From Desulfuribacillus alkaliarsenatis (lineage in GTDB: Bacteria; Bacillota; Bacilli; Desulfuribacillales; Desulfuribacillaceae), in the NCBI RefSeq assembly GCF_001730225.1, contig NZ_MIJE01000032.1, positions 124,001 through 188,000 on the forward strand: a stretch of DNA of 64,000 nucleotides. The letters are read 5' to 3'. The stretch's first letter is position 1; each line of letters opens with the position of its first letter. Positions 1 through 7,893 of the stretch are shown one piece after another. Both the position numbers and the translations under genes were made by a program. The notes beneath the pieces were generated by a model. The model ran no database searches. It was not told the origin of the DNA and saw only the letters and a list, made by a program, of their open reading frames with translations.

Positions 1-902
1 ATACCCACTACTGGTCCATTTTCTGGTGACCTGTCAGCTACTATTAAAGTGCCCTTACAATCTGGATTATTGGTATTTTTAATTTTTACAGGTATTTTTT
101 CCTTGTATGCTGGAAGCAGCGCTTCGGCATGTAAAACACTAAATCCTCCATATGAAAGCTCACGCATTTCACGGTAAGTTAATTCATAAATTGCCTTCGG
201 GTTGGCAACTAGTGATGGATTAACAGAGAAAACACAATCAACATCTGTAAAATTCTCATACAAATCTGCTTTAACAGCAGCAGCTAATATTGAACCTGTG
301 ATATCTGACCCACCACGAGAAAAAGTCACTAAATCTCCTTCTGGTGTGTACCCGAAAAAGCCAGGGAAAACTACTATACCAGCATTTTCAGACAGCTTAG
401 CTAAATTATCATATGATTGCTGAAGTACATGGGCGTTCCCATAATCATTGCTTAAAAATAATCCAGCTTCCTTTGGTGAGATGTAATTAGCCTCTAGCCC
501 TTGGTTACGCAAATGCTCTGCCATTAATTTAGCACAATTATCTTCACCACTCGCCTTAAGACTATCAATATATTGCCCTTCAGTTATAGATGTGTTTGCT
601 AATCGTTGATTCAAATCATCTCTAATTACATCAATAATACCACTATCTAAACCCAGTTCCTCGGCGATTTCCTTATATCTACTAATAACTAATTCTAAAT
701 CATCATCGCTTTTACCAGATTGGTAGTGCGTTTTAGCGCAGTTGATTAACAGGTCTGTGACTTTAACGTCTTCTTTAAATCGCTTACCAGGAGCTGATAC
801 AACGACAATTTTTCTGCTATTATCCGCTTTAATTATATCCGATACTTTCCTAAACTGCTTTGCATCCGCTAGGGATGAACCCCCAAACTTTGAAACCTTC
901 AT
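1..902 (-). CDS. Aspartate kinase, class III-like (3' end beyond window)
   Basis: This gene phosphorylates L-aspartate, the first step to lysine, threonine, methionine and diaminopimelate. About 300 residues are visible, starting at ATG (900-902) behind an AGGGGG ribosome binding site. The N-terminus reads MKVSKFGGSSLADAKQF, which carries the KFGGSS nucleotide-binding motif of the family. Further in are VKASGEDNCAKL, a GFFGYTPEGD stretch, SRGGSDITGS and a TYREMRELSYGGFSVLHAEA segment (recognised in parts). These closely resemble Bacillus YclM/ThrD-type aspartokinase of about 450 residues. The C-terminal ACT regulatory domains would lie past base 1, so feedback specificity cannot be judged. 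It stands alone, downstream of fba in the same direction. The enzyme family is near certain; the choice between isozymes is by similarity only. Confidence 0.93.
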   Translation of the reverse strand, partial: MKVSKFGGSSLADAKQFRKVSDIIKADNSRKIVVVSAPGKRFKEDVKVTDLLINCAKTHYQSGKSDDDLELVISRYKEIAEELGLDSGIIDVIRDDLNQRLANTSITEGQYIDSLKASGEDNCAKLMAEHLRNQGLEANYISPKEAGLFLSNDYGNAHVLQQSYDNLAKLSENAGIVVFPGFFGYTPEGDLVTFSRGGSDITGSILAAAVKADLYENFTDVDCVFSVNPSLVANPKAIYELTYREMRELSYGGFSVLHAEALLPAYKEKIPVKIKNTNNPDCKGTLIVADRSPENGPVVG

Positions 903-949
903 AATATCCCCCTGCCACTAAAAATAAATATTTTAAAACATAATAAGCC

Positions 950-958
950 ATTATACCA
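950..958 (-). promoter_or_regulatory. Candidate extended -10 promoter for aspartate kinase
   Basis: On the minus strand the sequence reads TGGTATAAT, a perfect TGnTATAAT extended -10 element about 48 bases before the aspartate kinase start. The -35 region (ATGTTA at 17-bp spacing) is weak, as is usual for extended -10 promoters. This was found by eye only. Confidence 0.45.
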
Positions 959-996
959 TAAGGTATTGGTAATAACATTAACTAGGTGATATTATA

Positions 997-1866
997 TTAG
1001 GCCTTATTAGATGAACCGAATTCCCTCATCTTAACTTTAACTGTTTCCTTAATAGCATCTCTAGCTGGTCCCATGAATTTCCTAGTATCATACATCTCTG
1101 GCTTTTCTGCTAATACCTCGCGAACGCGTTTTGTAGACATAATTTGATTCTCAGTATTTACATTTATTTTAGCTGTTCCTAAGGAAATTGCCTTTTGAAT
1201 ATCCCCTAATGGTATACCGGAACCCCCGTGTAGTACTAAAGGTATGTTTGTTAGCTCCATTATTTCTTTCATTTTGTCAAATCCTAATTGCGGTTTACCC
1301 TTATACGGACCGTGTACAGAGCCTAGCGCCGGTGCAAAGCAATCAACTTTTGTTTCTTTAACTAATAGTTCACATTCTGCAGGAATCGCATATGCCTTTT
1401 CTAGTTCAGTAACTATCAGATCATCTTCCTGTCCAGCAATTCGACCTAATTCCGCTTCCACAGAAATACCTAACGAATGTGCAACATCTACTACACGTTT
1501 TGTCAAAGCTATATTCTCTTCCAGTGGATAGTGAGACCCATCAATCATAACAGATGTGAAGCCTGCATACATCGCTTGCACACATTTTTCAAAGCTTGAT
1601 CCATGGTCTAGGTGTATTGCCACTGGTACTGTAATTTTATATTCTTCTATTAAGGCCTTTGTCATTTCTACTATTAGCTTGAATCCACCCATGTATTTCG
1701 CAGCACCTTCTGAAACTCCTAAAATTACAGGAGAGTTCTCTTCCTGTGCTGCCAACAAAATAGCTTGAGTATATTCTAAGTTGTTAATGTTAAATTGACC
1801 AACGGCGTAATGCTCCTCCTTAGCCTTTTCTAGCATTTGCTTCATTGATACTAATGCCATATTCAC
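997..1866 (-). CDS. fba: Class II fructose-1,6-bisphosphate aldolase
   Basis: This zinc-dependent aldolase interconverts fructose 1,6-bisphosphate with dihydroxyacetone phosphate and glyceraldehyde 3-phosphate in glycolysis and gluconeogenesis. The protein is about 289 residues. It contains HLDHG (residues 85-89), which holds the catalytic Asp and a zinc His. Also present are [12 protein letters not shown], the EAELG segment, [15 protein letters not shown] and KINVNTE, all typical of the FbaA family. Two starts are possible: GTG at 1866, directly behind AAGGGATGAT, or ATG six bases later giving MALVSMKQM. The second matches the family's usual N-terminus. It sits between the flavodiiron gene and aspartate kinase on the same strand with modest gaps, so it may be transcribed alone. 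No anomalies are seen. Confidence 0.95.
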   Translation of the reverse strand: MNMALVSMKQMLEKAKEEHYAVGQFNINNLEYTQAILLAAQEENSPVILGVSEGAAKYMGGFKLIVEMTKALIEEYKITVPVAIHLDHGSSFEKCVQAMYAGFTSVMIDGSHYPLEENIALTKRVVDVAHSLGISVEAELGRIAGQEDDLIVTELEKAYAIPAECELLVKETKVDCFAPALGSVHGPYKGKPQLGFDKMKEIMELTNIPLVLHGGSGIPLGDIQKAISLGTAKINVNTENQIMSTKRVREVLAEKPEMYDTRKFMGPARDAIKETVKVKMREFGSSNKA

Positions 1867-1926
1867 ATCATCCCTTCTTTTATATTTAAGTATTTTATAT
1901 TAAGTATTATTTTGTATTAGATATAG

Positions 1927-3105
1927 CTATTTCATTGCAGCAACTAAATTTTTCGCTAAAGCCTTACAATTATCTACAGTCTCAGAACCTGGAGCAAATA
2001 TATTTTTAATAGTCGGCTCAAACAGCTGTATTTTACATTGTTCTGTCAATTTTTGAAGCAAATCAACTGACTCGCCACTCCAGCTATAGGTGCCAAATAC
2101 TCCAATGTTTTTGTTCTTTAATTTGCTATTTTCCATTTTTGACAGAAGGCTTTCCATCGGTGGAAACATCTTGCTATTATATGTACTACTTCCCAGTAAA
2201 ACCGTATTGTAGCGCCATATATCACTTAAAATATAAGACATATGGGTTCTAGCTGCATCATAGACTTTAATATCTTTTATTCCTAATTCTGCAAATGCTC
2301 TAGCAAGTTGTTCGGCAATTGCTTTGGTATTACCGTACATTGACCCGTATGCAATAACTACTCCATCTTCGCCTTCTTGCTTGCTCCACTTATCATACAA
2401 ATCAATCACTTGCTTAGGGTTATCTCGCCAAACTATACCATGGGTTGAACAAATAGTCTGGACTTCAATATTACTTAATTTGTTTAACGCTCGCTGAACC
2501 ATATCACTATATCGCCCAACAATGTTAGCGTAATATCTTCTCATCTCATCTTCATAAAATGAAAAATTCACTTCATTATCAAAAACTCCACCATTTAGTG
2601 CACCAAAACCACCAAATGCATCCCCTGAGAAAAGAGTTTTGTTGCTACCTTCATAGGTCATCATCGTTTCTGGCCAATGTAGCATCGGAGTCATAAAAAA
2701 TGTTAGCTCATGTTTACCCAGGTTGAGTGTTTCTGATTCTTTCACTATTAACACATTCTCAGTAACGCCATAAAAGCCTTCTAGGAAATTAGCAGTTTTC
2801 TTATTACCTACAATCTTAACATCCGGGTAGGCCTCTACTACACTTTTAATACAACCAGAATGATCAGGTTCAATATGGTTGATTACTAAATAATCAACGT
2901 CTCGATTTCCGATAACAGACTTAATCTTGTCTAGATATGTATCGTTATAATCTGCTTTAACCGTATCGATTAATGCAACTTTTTCATCCACTATCATGTA
3001 AGCGTTATAGGATACTCCTTGTGGGATAGGTAACATTGATTCAAACAAATGCGTTTCGCGATCATTTACTCCAACCCAGTAAATACTGTCTGTCATTGCA
3101 ATCAT
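1927..3105 (-). CDS. Flavodiiron protein (A-type flavoprotein, O2/NO reductase)
   Basis: This 392-residue protein has a metallo-beta-lactamase-like N-terminal domain with a diiron site, followed by a flavodoxin domain. The ligand motif HIEPDH (residues 77-82), MLHWPETM, SGDAFG and STHG supply the expected His, Glu and Asp iron ligands. From about residue 250, AYGSMYGNT is the FMN phosphate-binding loop. There is no C-terminal rubredoxin, so it is the basic class A form and needs an external electron donor. The family reduces O2 to water and/or NO to N2O in anaerobes and works in the cytoplasm. The ATG lies eight bases after AAAAGGGG. It is divergent from the hydrogenase operon, which suggests a shared redox or oxygen setting; the substrate preference cannot be read from sequence. 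Confidence 0.93.
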   Translation of the reverse strand: MIAMTDSIYWVGVNDRETHLFESMLPIPQGVSYNAYMIVDEKVALIDTVKADYNDTYLDKIKSVIGNRDVDYLVINHIEPDHSGCIKSVVEAYPDVKIVGNKKTANFLEGFYGVTENVLIVKESETLNLGKHELTFFMTPMLHWPETMMTYEGSNKTLFSGDAFGGFGALNGGVFDNEVNFSFYEDEMRRYYANIVGRYSDMVQRALNKLSNIEVQTICSTHGIVWRDNPKQVIDLYDKWSKQEGEDGVVIAYGSMYGNTKAIAEQLARAFAELGIKDIKVYDAARTHMSYILSDIWRYNTVLLGSSTYNSKMFPPMESLLSKMENSKLKNKNIGVFGTYSWSGESVDLLQKLTEQCKIQLFEPTIKNIFAPGSETVDNCKALAKNLVAAMK

Positions 3106-3154
3106 ATTATTTTCCCCTTTTAAAATATACTTTACTTTTGTTTTCCTATTCTAC

Positions 3155-3182
3155 TTTATACTATCCAGTAGTTCTTAATCAA
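3155..3182 (-). promoter_or_regulatory. Candidate sigma-A promoter of the flavodiiron gene
   Basis: On the minus strand TTGATT (3177-3182) and TATAAA (3155-3160) are separated by 16 bp, about 50 bases upstream of the flavodiiron start. The -35 hexamer runs into a palindrome at 3179-3194. Assigned by pattern only. Confidence 0.5.
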
Positions 3183-3194
3183 GTCCAAACTTGA
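3179..3194. promoter_or_regulatory. Palindrome TCAAGT-CCAA-ACTTGA in divergent intergenic region
   Basis: There is a perfect 6-bp inverted repeat with a 4-bp spacer between the flavodiiron gene (minus) and the hydrogenase operon (plus). It overlaps the candidate -35 box of the flavodiiron promoter and lies 64 bases before the hydrogenase start. The geometry resembles binding sites of dimeric CRP/FNR-type regulators, but the half sites are not the standard FNR TTGAT. The regulator is unknown. Confidence 0.45.
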
Positions 3195-3257
3195 AAGGTA
3201 TATATAAATGTTTATTAGTTAAAACTGGTTTATAAAACATGATGGAGGTAGCAGCCT

Positions 3258-4358
3258 ATGGCAGATACTTATTATGAAATTCTAAAGAAAAGAGGATTTA
3301 CTAGAGATGAGTTCCTAAAGGGTTGTACCACTTTAGCACTTATGCTCGGACTTGATTACTCATTTGCACCTAAGATAGCTAAAGCACTCGAGACTCAACC
3401 GAGGATGCCAGTAATTTATCTTAACTTACAGGAATGTACTTGTTGCTTAGAATCTTTTATTCGGTCGGCACATCCAATGATGGAAGATTTACTATTTAAT
3501 ATGATTTCCTTAGAGTATCAAGAAACTCTTTCAGTAGCTGCTGGTGATGCCGTTGAACAAGCTAGAAGAGACGTTATTAGGGATTATCCTGGTCAGTATC
3601 TTGTAATTGTTGAAGGATCAATTCCAGTAGCAGACGGCGGTATATATACCACTATCGGTGGTCACTCCGCTGAAGATATACTTCTAGAGACTGCTAGGGA
3701 TGCTATTGCAGTAATAGCGTTCGGTTCGTGCGCTACAAACACCTGTGTACAAGGTGCATATCCAAATCCTACGGATGCTAGAAGGGTCAGGGAAATCGTT
3801 CGTAACGTCCCTGTAATTGATGTCCCAGGTTGCCCACCGATTGCTGAGGTTATTACTGGTACGATAGTTCATATTTTAACTTTTGGTACAATCCCTGAAT
3901 TAACTAATCTCGGTAGACCTAAAGCTTTTTACAATCATCGTATACACGACACCTGCCAACGCAGAGCGTTTTTTGATGCTGGAATGTTTGTAGAAAAATT
4001 CGACGATTATGGTCACAAGCACGGATGGTGTCTATATAAAGTAGGCTGTAAAGGTCCAACTACTTACAATGCATGTGGAGTTATACAGTGGAATAATGGT
4101 GTCAGTTGGCCTGTCCAGTCAGGCCATCCTTGTATGGGCTGCTCAGAGGATAATTGGTATAACGACCATACTCCTTTCTACGAACGTTATCAACGTTTTC
4201 CTGGAGCTACCGTACCAAGAGACCCAGATCGGGTAGGGATGGCAGTAACTGGCGCTACAGTAGTAGGTGTAGCTGCCCACGGAGTAGCAACCGCCGTAAA
4301 AAAGGGGAAGGAAAAGAAAAAATCTGAATTTCATAATAATCCAGAGAATAAAGCATAG
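3258..4358 (+). CDS. Membrane-bound [NiFe] hydrogenase small subunit, six-Cys type
   Basis: This 366-residue electron-transfer subunit of a group 1 uptake hydrogenase carries the iron-sulfur relay. The proximal cluster region is ECTCCLES (C60, C62, C63), then GSCATNTC (C158, C163) and PGCPP (C192). These six Cys match the C17/19/20/115/120/149 set of Ralstonia HoxK with a constant offset of 43, so the supernumerary Cys of oxygen-tolerant [4Fe-3S] enzymes are present. Downstream motifs HDTC, GCKGPTTYNAC and GHPCMGCSE bind the distal and medial clusters. The N-terminus looks like a Tat signal but reads TRDEFLKG, with Asp where the second Arg is expected. The C-terminus (about 327-348) is a hydrophobic anchor with a His (341) that may ligate cytochrome b heme, followed by a Lys-rich tail. 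GGAGGT precedes the ATG by eight bases. It is first of a three-gene operon. Confidence 0.95.
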   Translation: MADTYYEILKKRGFTRDEFLKGCTTLALMLGLDYSFAPKIAKALETQPRMPVIYLNLQECTCCLESFIRSAHPMMEDLLFNMISLEYQETLSVAAGDAVEQARRDVIRDYPGQYLVIVEGSIPVADGGIYTTIGGHSAEDILLETARDAIAVIAFGSCATNTCVQGAYPNPTDARRVREIVRNVPVIDVPGCPPIAEVITGTIVHILTFGTIPELTNLGRPKAFYNHRIHDTCQRRAFFDAGMFVEKFDDYGHKHGWCLYKVGCKGPTTYNACGVIQWNNGVSWPVQSGHPCMGCSEDNWYNDHTPFYERYQRFPGATVPRDPDRVGMAVTGATVVGVAAHGVATAVKKGKEKKKSEFHNNPENKA

Positions 4359-4377
4359 AGAACAGGAGTGATAGCAT

Positions 4378-6087
4378 ATGGTCGAACGTATAGTAATTGA
4401 CCCTATAACACGTATCGAAGGTCACCTTCGTATGGAAATAGATGTACAGGACGGATTAATACAAAATGCATATAGCTCAGGCACCGCCTTTCGCGGCTTA
4501 GAACAAATTATGGTTGGAAAAGACCCTAGGGATGCTTGGTCTTATATGCAAAGAATATGTGGTGTATGTACCCATATCCACGCAATAGCGTCAGTAACAG
4601 CAGTAGAAGATGCACTTGATATAGCAGTGCCTAAAAATGCAGCTTTAATTCGAGATATTATGACTGCAGCACAATTTGTACAGGACCATGTAATCCATTT
4701 CTATCATTTACACGCATTAGATTGGGTAGATATAGTTTCTGCTTTAGACGCAGATCCTGCAGCAACATCGCAACTTGCTCAGTCAATATCAAATTGGCCT
4801 AAATCATCGACGGGATATTTTAGAGATGTGCAGAATAAATTACGCCGCTTAGTTAACAGCGGTCAATTAGGTATATTTACAAATGGTTATTGGGGACACC
4901 CAGCTTATCAACTGCCACCAGAAGCTAATTTAATGGCAACTGCACATTACCTCGAGGCCCTAGATTGGCAGAAAGACATAGCACAAATCCATGCTATATT
5001 TGGTGGAAAAAACCCACATCCAAATTACCTTGTAGGTGGTATGGCCTGCGCTATTAATATGGACAGCTTTAATACCATTAATATGGAGCGTCTAAATTTA
5101 GTAAAGAGAGAGATAGACAAAGCTATTGCCTTTGTTGAACAAGTTTATATTCCTGATTTATTAGCCATTGGTTCATTTTATCGTGACTGGACATATGGTG
5201 GTTTTGGCAACCACTTAGTATTTGGTGGATTAGGCAATCATGGTGGTAGTAATCCACAGGATTTCCTATTCCCTGCTGGAGCTATTTTAAATGGAAATCT
5301 GAATGAAGTATATGATGTAGATGTTAGAAACCCTGAAGAAATTCAAGAATTTGTTGACCATGCTTGGTTTGAATACGATCAAGAAGGCATAGGGCTTCAT
5401 CCGTGGGATGGGCAAACCAAGGTTCGTTATAATGGTCCATATCCACCCTATGATTACTTAAATGTAGATGAAAAATATAGCTGGATTAAGACACCTAGAT
5501 GGCGTGGCAACCCAATGGAGGTTGGTCCGCTTTCACGGATGTTGGTAGCATATGCACGCGGTAGAACGGAAATTCGTGACTTAGTAGACGATTCACTTGA
5601 GCGCTTAGATTTAGGTACGGATGCACTATTTTCTGCCTTGGGTAGAACACTAGCAAGAGGTCTAGAAACTCAATATACAGTTCGTAAATTACGTGACTTT
5701 TTTGATCAATTGGTAGCTAATATAGTAGCAGGTGACAGTTCAGTGCATAACGGTGAGCTATGGGAACCAAGAACATGGCCAACTACAGCTACTGGTGTTG
5801 GTTTTACGGAAGCCCCAAGGGGTGCCCTTGGACATTGGGTTAAAATTAATAATGGTGCTCTTAGTCTCTATCAAGCTGTTGTTCCATCTACCTGGAATGG
5901 TTCCCCAGTCGACGGTCAAGGTCAAAAAGGTCCTTATGAAGAGTCCTTAATTGGTGTTCCTATGGCTAATCAAGATCAGCCACTTGAGTTGTTAAGGATT
6001 ATCCATTCTTTTGACCCTTGTTTAGCATGTGCCGCCCATATAGTCGACCTCGATAAAAATAGACGTTCAGCTATCAAAATACTCTAG
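4378..6087 (+). CDS. [NiFe] hydrogenase large (catalytic) subunit
   Basis: This 569-residue subunit binds the Ni-Fe(CN)2CO centre and splits H2. The N-terminal L1 motif RICGVCTHIHA supplies C61 and C64. The C-terminal motif DPCLACAAH supplies C548 and C551, ending at H554. Fifteen further residues follow (IVDLDKNRRSAIKIL), the usual extension removed by a nickel-dependent maturation endopeptidase after the His. No hyp genes or endopeptidase gene are in the window, so maturation must be encoded elsewhere. The ATG follows AGGAG and lies 19 bases after the small-subunit stop. Group 1 subunits of this kind are exported folded, riding on the small subunit's Tat signal. Assignment is certain at family level. 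Confidence 0.97.
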   Translation: MVERIVIDPITRIEGHLRMEIDVQDGLIQNAYSSGTAFRGLEQIMVGKDPRDAWSYMQRICGVCTHIHAIASVTAVEDALDIAVPKNAALIRDIMTAAQFVQDHVIHFYHLHALDWVDIVSALDADPAATSQLAQSISNWPKSSTGYFRDVQNKLRRLVNSGQLGIFTNGYWGHPAYQLPPEANLMATAHYLEALDWQKDIAQIHAIFGGKNPHPNYLVGGMACAINMDSFNTINMERLNLVKREIDKAIAFVEQVYIPDLLAIGSFYRDWTYGGFGNHLVFGGLGNHGGSNPQDFLFPAGAILNGNLNEVYDVDVRNPEEIQEFVDHAWFEYDQEGIGLHPWDGQTKVRYNGPYPPYDYLNVDEKYSWIKTPRWRGNPMEVGPLSRMLVAYARGRTEIRDLVDDSLERLDLGTDALFSALGRTLARGLETQYTVRKLRDFFDQLVANIVAGDSSVHNGELWEPRTWPTTATGVGFTEAPRGALGHWVKINNGALSLYQAVVPSTWNGSPVDGQGQKGPYEESLIGVPMANQDQPLELLRIIHSFDPCLACAAHIVDLDKNRRSAIKIL

Positions 6088-6107
6088 GTATAGATTGGGG
6101 TGTAAAA

Positions 6108-6878
6108 ATGCTTAAACAAAGCAAATATATTTGGGAACTACCCGTGCGAATTTATCATTGGCTTAACGCGATACTGATAGTTGTCTTGTTAATTACAGGT
6201 TTCTATATTGGTAGACCTGTTTTTGGACATGTTGGTGAGCCGACAAATTATTTCTTAATGGGTTGGATGATTCTCATTCATAGATATGCAGCTTGGTTGT
6301 TTATTGCTAATATGATTTTTAGATTCTATTGGGCCTTCGTTGGGAATGAGTATGCGCGATTTCGACCCTGGAGAAGAGGTTTCGCTAAGGATGGGCTTGA
6401 AACATTAAAATACTATCTATTCTTCAAAAAAGAGCATACACTCGAGCATGGTCATAATGTACTTGCGCAGTTAAGTTATTTTTTCATCATATGGATAGGA
6501 TCAACGATAATGATAATTACAGGCTTCATATTACAGGGTGAAATGCATCCTGACAGCTTTCAAGCACAGTATTTCGGATGGCTTTTGCCTTATTTCGGCA
6601 ACTCAATACTAGTCCGTTCATTACATCATTATGTAGCTTGGGCGTTTGTTTGGTTTATAATAGCTCATCTTTATTTAGTTATAAGGCAGGATATTTTAGA
6701 TGAGGATGGAACCATATCTGCTATTATTAGTGGCTATAAGTTTATTCCTGTTAATTATGAACCACATAGTCCAGCTAAACATAATATCGAAATGGACATC
6801 CAAGAAGAACAGGTATTAGAACAGAAAAAATCGGAGGATAATAAATCTGTCAAGCATTTTAATGAAAAGAAGCTTTAA
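6108..6878 (+). CDS. Ni/Fe-hydrogenase b-type cytochrome subunit
   Basis: This 256-residue di-heme membrane cytochrome b passes electrons from the hydrogenase to the quinone pool. It has about four hydrophobic spans (roughly residues 17-36, 50-72, 120-142 and 170-192). Candidate heme-ligating His occur in RIYHWLNA, LIHRYAAW and SLHHYVAW, with AHLYLV after. The C-terminal 45 residues are an unusual charged hydrophilic tail rich in Glu and Lys, presumably cytoplasmic. It begins 20 bases after the large subunit behind GGGGTG, and the operon ends with a hairpin at 6901. The family is clear from the histidine pattern and the context. Confidence 0.93.
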   Translation: MLKQSKYIWELPVRIYHWLNAILIVVLLITGFYIGRPVFGHVGEPTNYFLMGWMILIHRYAAWLFIANMIFRFYWAFVGNEYARFRPWRRGFAKDGLETLKYYLFFKKEHTLEHGHNVLAQLSYFFIIWIGSTIMIITGFILQGEMHPDSFQAQYFGWLLPYFGNSILVRSLHHYVAWAFVWFIIAHLYLVIRQDILDEDGTISAIISGYKFIPVNYEPHSPAKHNIEMDIQEEQVLEQKKSEDNKSVKHFNEKKL

Positions 6879-6900
6879 ATTATAAAATAGATAATGTAAA

Positions 6901-6957
6901 AGGAGTATTGCTACATCACTAAATATACTTAGCAATACTCCCTTTCTTGTTTCTTAT
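6901..6957 (+). terminator. Rho-independent terminator of hydrogenase operon
   Basis: AGGAGTATTGCT (6901-6912) pairs with AGCAATACTCCC (6931-6942), followed by a T-rich tract TTTCTTGTTTCTT. It lies between convergent genes, so it may also stop transcription from the deacetylase side. Confidence 0.8.
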
Positions 6958-7757
6958 TTGCGCTTAGATATATTTATTAGCTCAGGAACAGTCACAAAAC
7001 TCATACCTTCTTGCTGCAACACTGGTATAATCTCATGCAGTGAGTTTACTGTACCCGTCAAATCCATCGTCCAGTCACCACCGTCATGGAATAATACAAT
7101 CGCACCAGGATGAACATTTCCTAACACGTTTCTCGCAATCTCATCTGCGGGCAATTGTCTCCAGTCTAAAGAATCCACTGACCAACCTACCACCGAGAAG
7201 TCTTGTCTTGCTAATTCTTGCACGACGTCAGTGTTCAATGCTCCGTATGGTGCTCGAAAAAGTCTAGGCCTATAACCCAGGATGTCATTCAAAACCTTTT
7301 CCGTCTCAAGTACTTCCCATCTAGTACGCTCCACCTCGTGTCTAACTAAGTTTGGGTGCCAGTATGTATGGTTGCCTATAACATGTCCTTCATTTTCCAT
7401 ACGTCTAATAATATCTGGATAAGCTACTGCCCTAGATCCCATTACAAAAAACGTAGCCCTTGCGTTATACTGCTTTAATACATCTAGAATTAAAGGTGTA
7501 AATCGCGGGTCTGGTCCATCATCAAATGTTAAAGCTATTTTGTCATCCAACAATGACCCCGTTAATACCATCGTATTGGGAAATTGTCGTTGTAATAAAA
7601 AGTTGGAGACTGGCCTTTGCACCCTTTCTGAATACTCAGAACCATCTATTGGTTGTGGCCCTATAGCGATTTCGTTGGAAAATGGATTGCTTATGATAAT
7701 AATAGCTAATAAAAATATTACTACAAATATTGTCACGTTACCAAGTTTATACCTCAT
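6954..7757 (-). CDS. Polysaccharide deacetylase (NodB domain), membrane-anchored or exported
   Basis: This is a CE4-family de-N-acetylase, probably acting on cell-wall peptidoglycan or another surface glycan outside the cell. The start was set to ATG at 7757 (MRYKLGN), seven bases behind GGGAG, giving 267 residues; an upstream in-frame start lacks a good site. Residues 8-24 form an N-terminal hydrophobic segment (signal anchor or signal peptide). The NodB motifs are complete: TFDDGPD (catalytic and metal Asp), GNHTYWHP (two metal His), RAPYG, a DSLDW motif and LFHDGG. The gene is monocistronic, convergent with the hydrogenase operon and preceded by the citrate synthase terminator. The exact glycan target cannot be inferred. 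Confidence 0.9.
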   Translation of the reverse strand: MRYKLGNVTIFVVIFLLAIIIISNPFSNEIAIGPQPIDGSEYSERVQRPVSNFLLQRQFPNTMVLTGSLLDDKIALTFDDGPDPRFTPLILDVLKQYNARATFFVMGSRAVAYPDIIRRMENEGHVIGNHTYWHPNLVRHEVERTRWEVLETEKVLNDILGYRPRLFRAPYGALNTDVVQELARQDFSVVGWSVDSLDWRQLPADEIARNVLGNVHPGAIVLFHDGGDWTMDLTGTVNSLHEIIPVLQQEGMSFVTVPELINISKRK

Positions 7758-7818
7758 GTGGTTTCTCCCTTCAGTGAACTCATTCGTAGTATTATACAAA
7801 CATATATTTATTATTAAC

Positions 7819-7862
7819 AAAAAAGCTAAAGTAACTGTTTTTCATCAGTTACTTTAGCTTTC
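7819..7862 (-). terminator. Terminator of citrate synthase gene
   Basis: A 16-bp stem is formed by AAAGCTAAAGTAACTG (7822-7837) and CAGTTACTTTAGCTTT (7846-7861). On the minus strand the stem is followed by a T run. Confidence 0.85.
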
Positions 7863-7893
7863 TTTTTCTTCTTAGCATAGATAATATATTTAA

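Noticed and set aside
202-423. Plus-strand ORF of 73 codons
   Set aside because: It is antisense to aspartate kinase, has no ribosome binding site and no recognisable protein.
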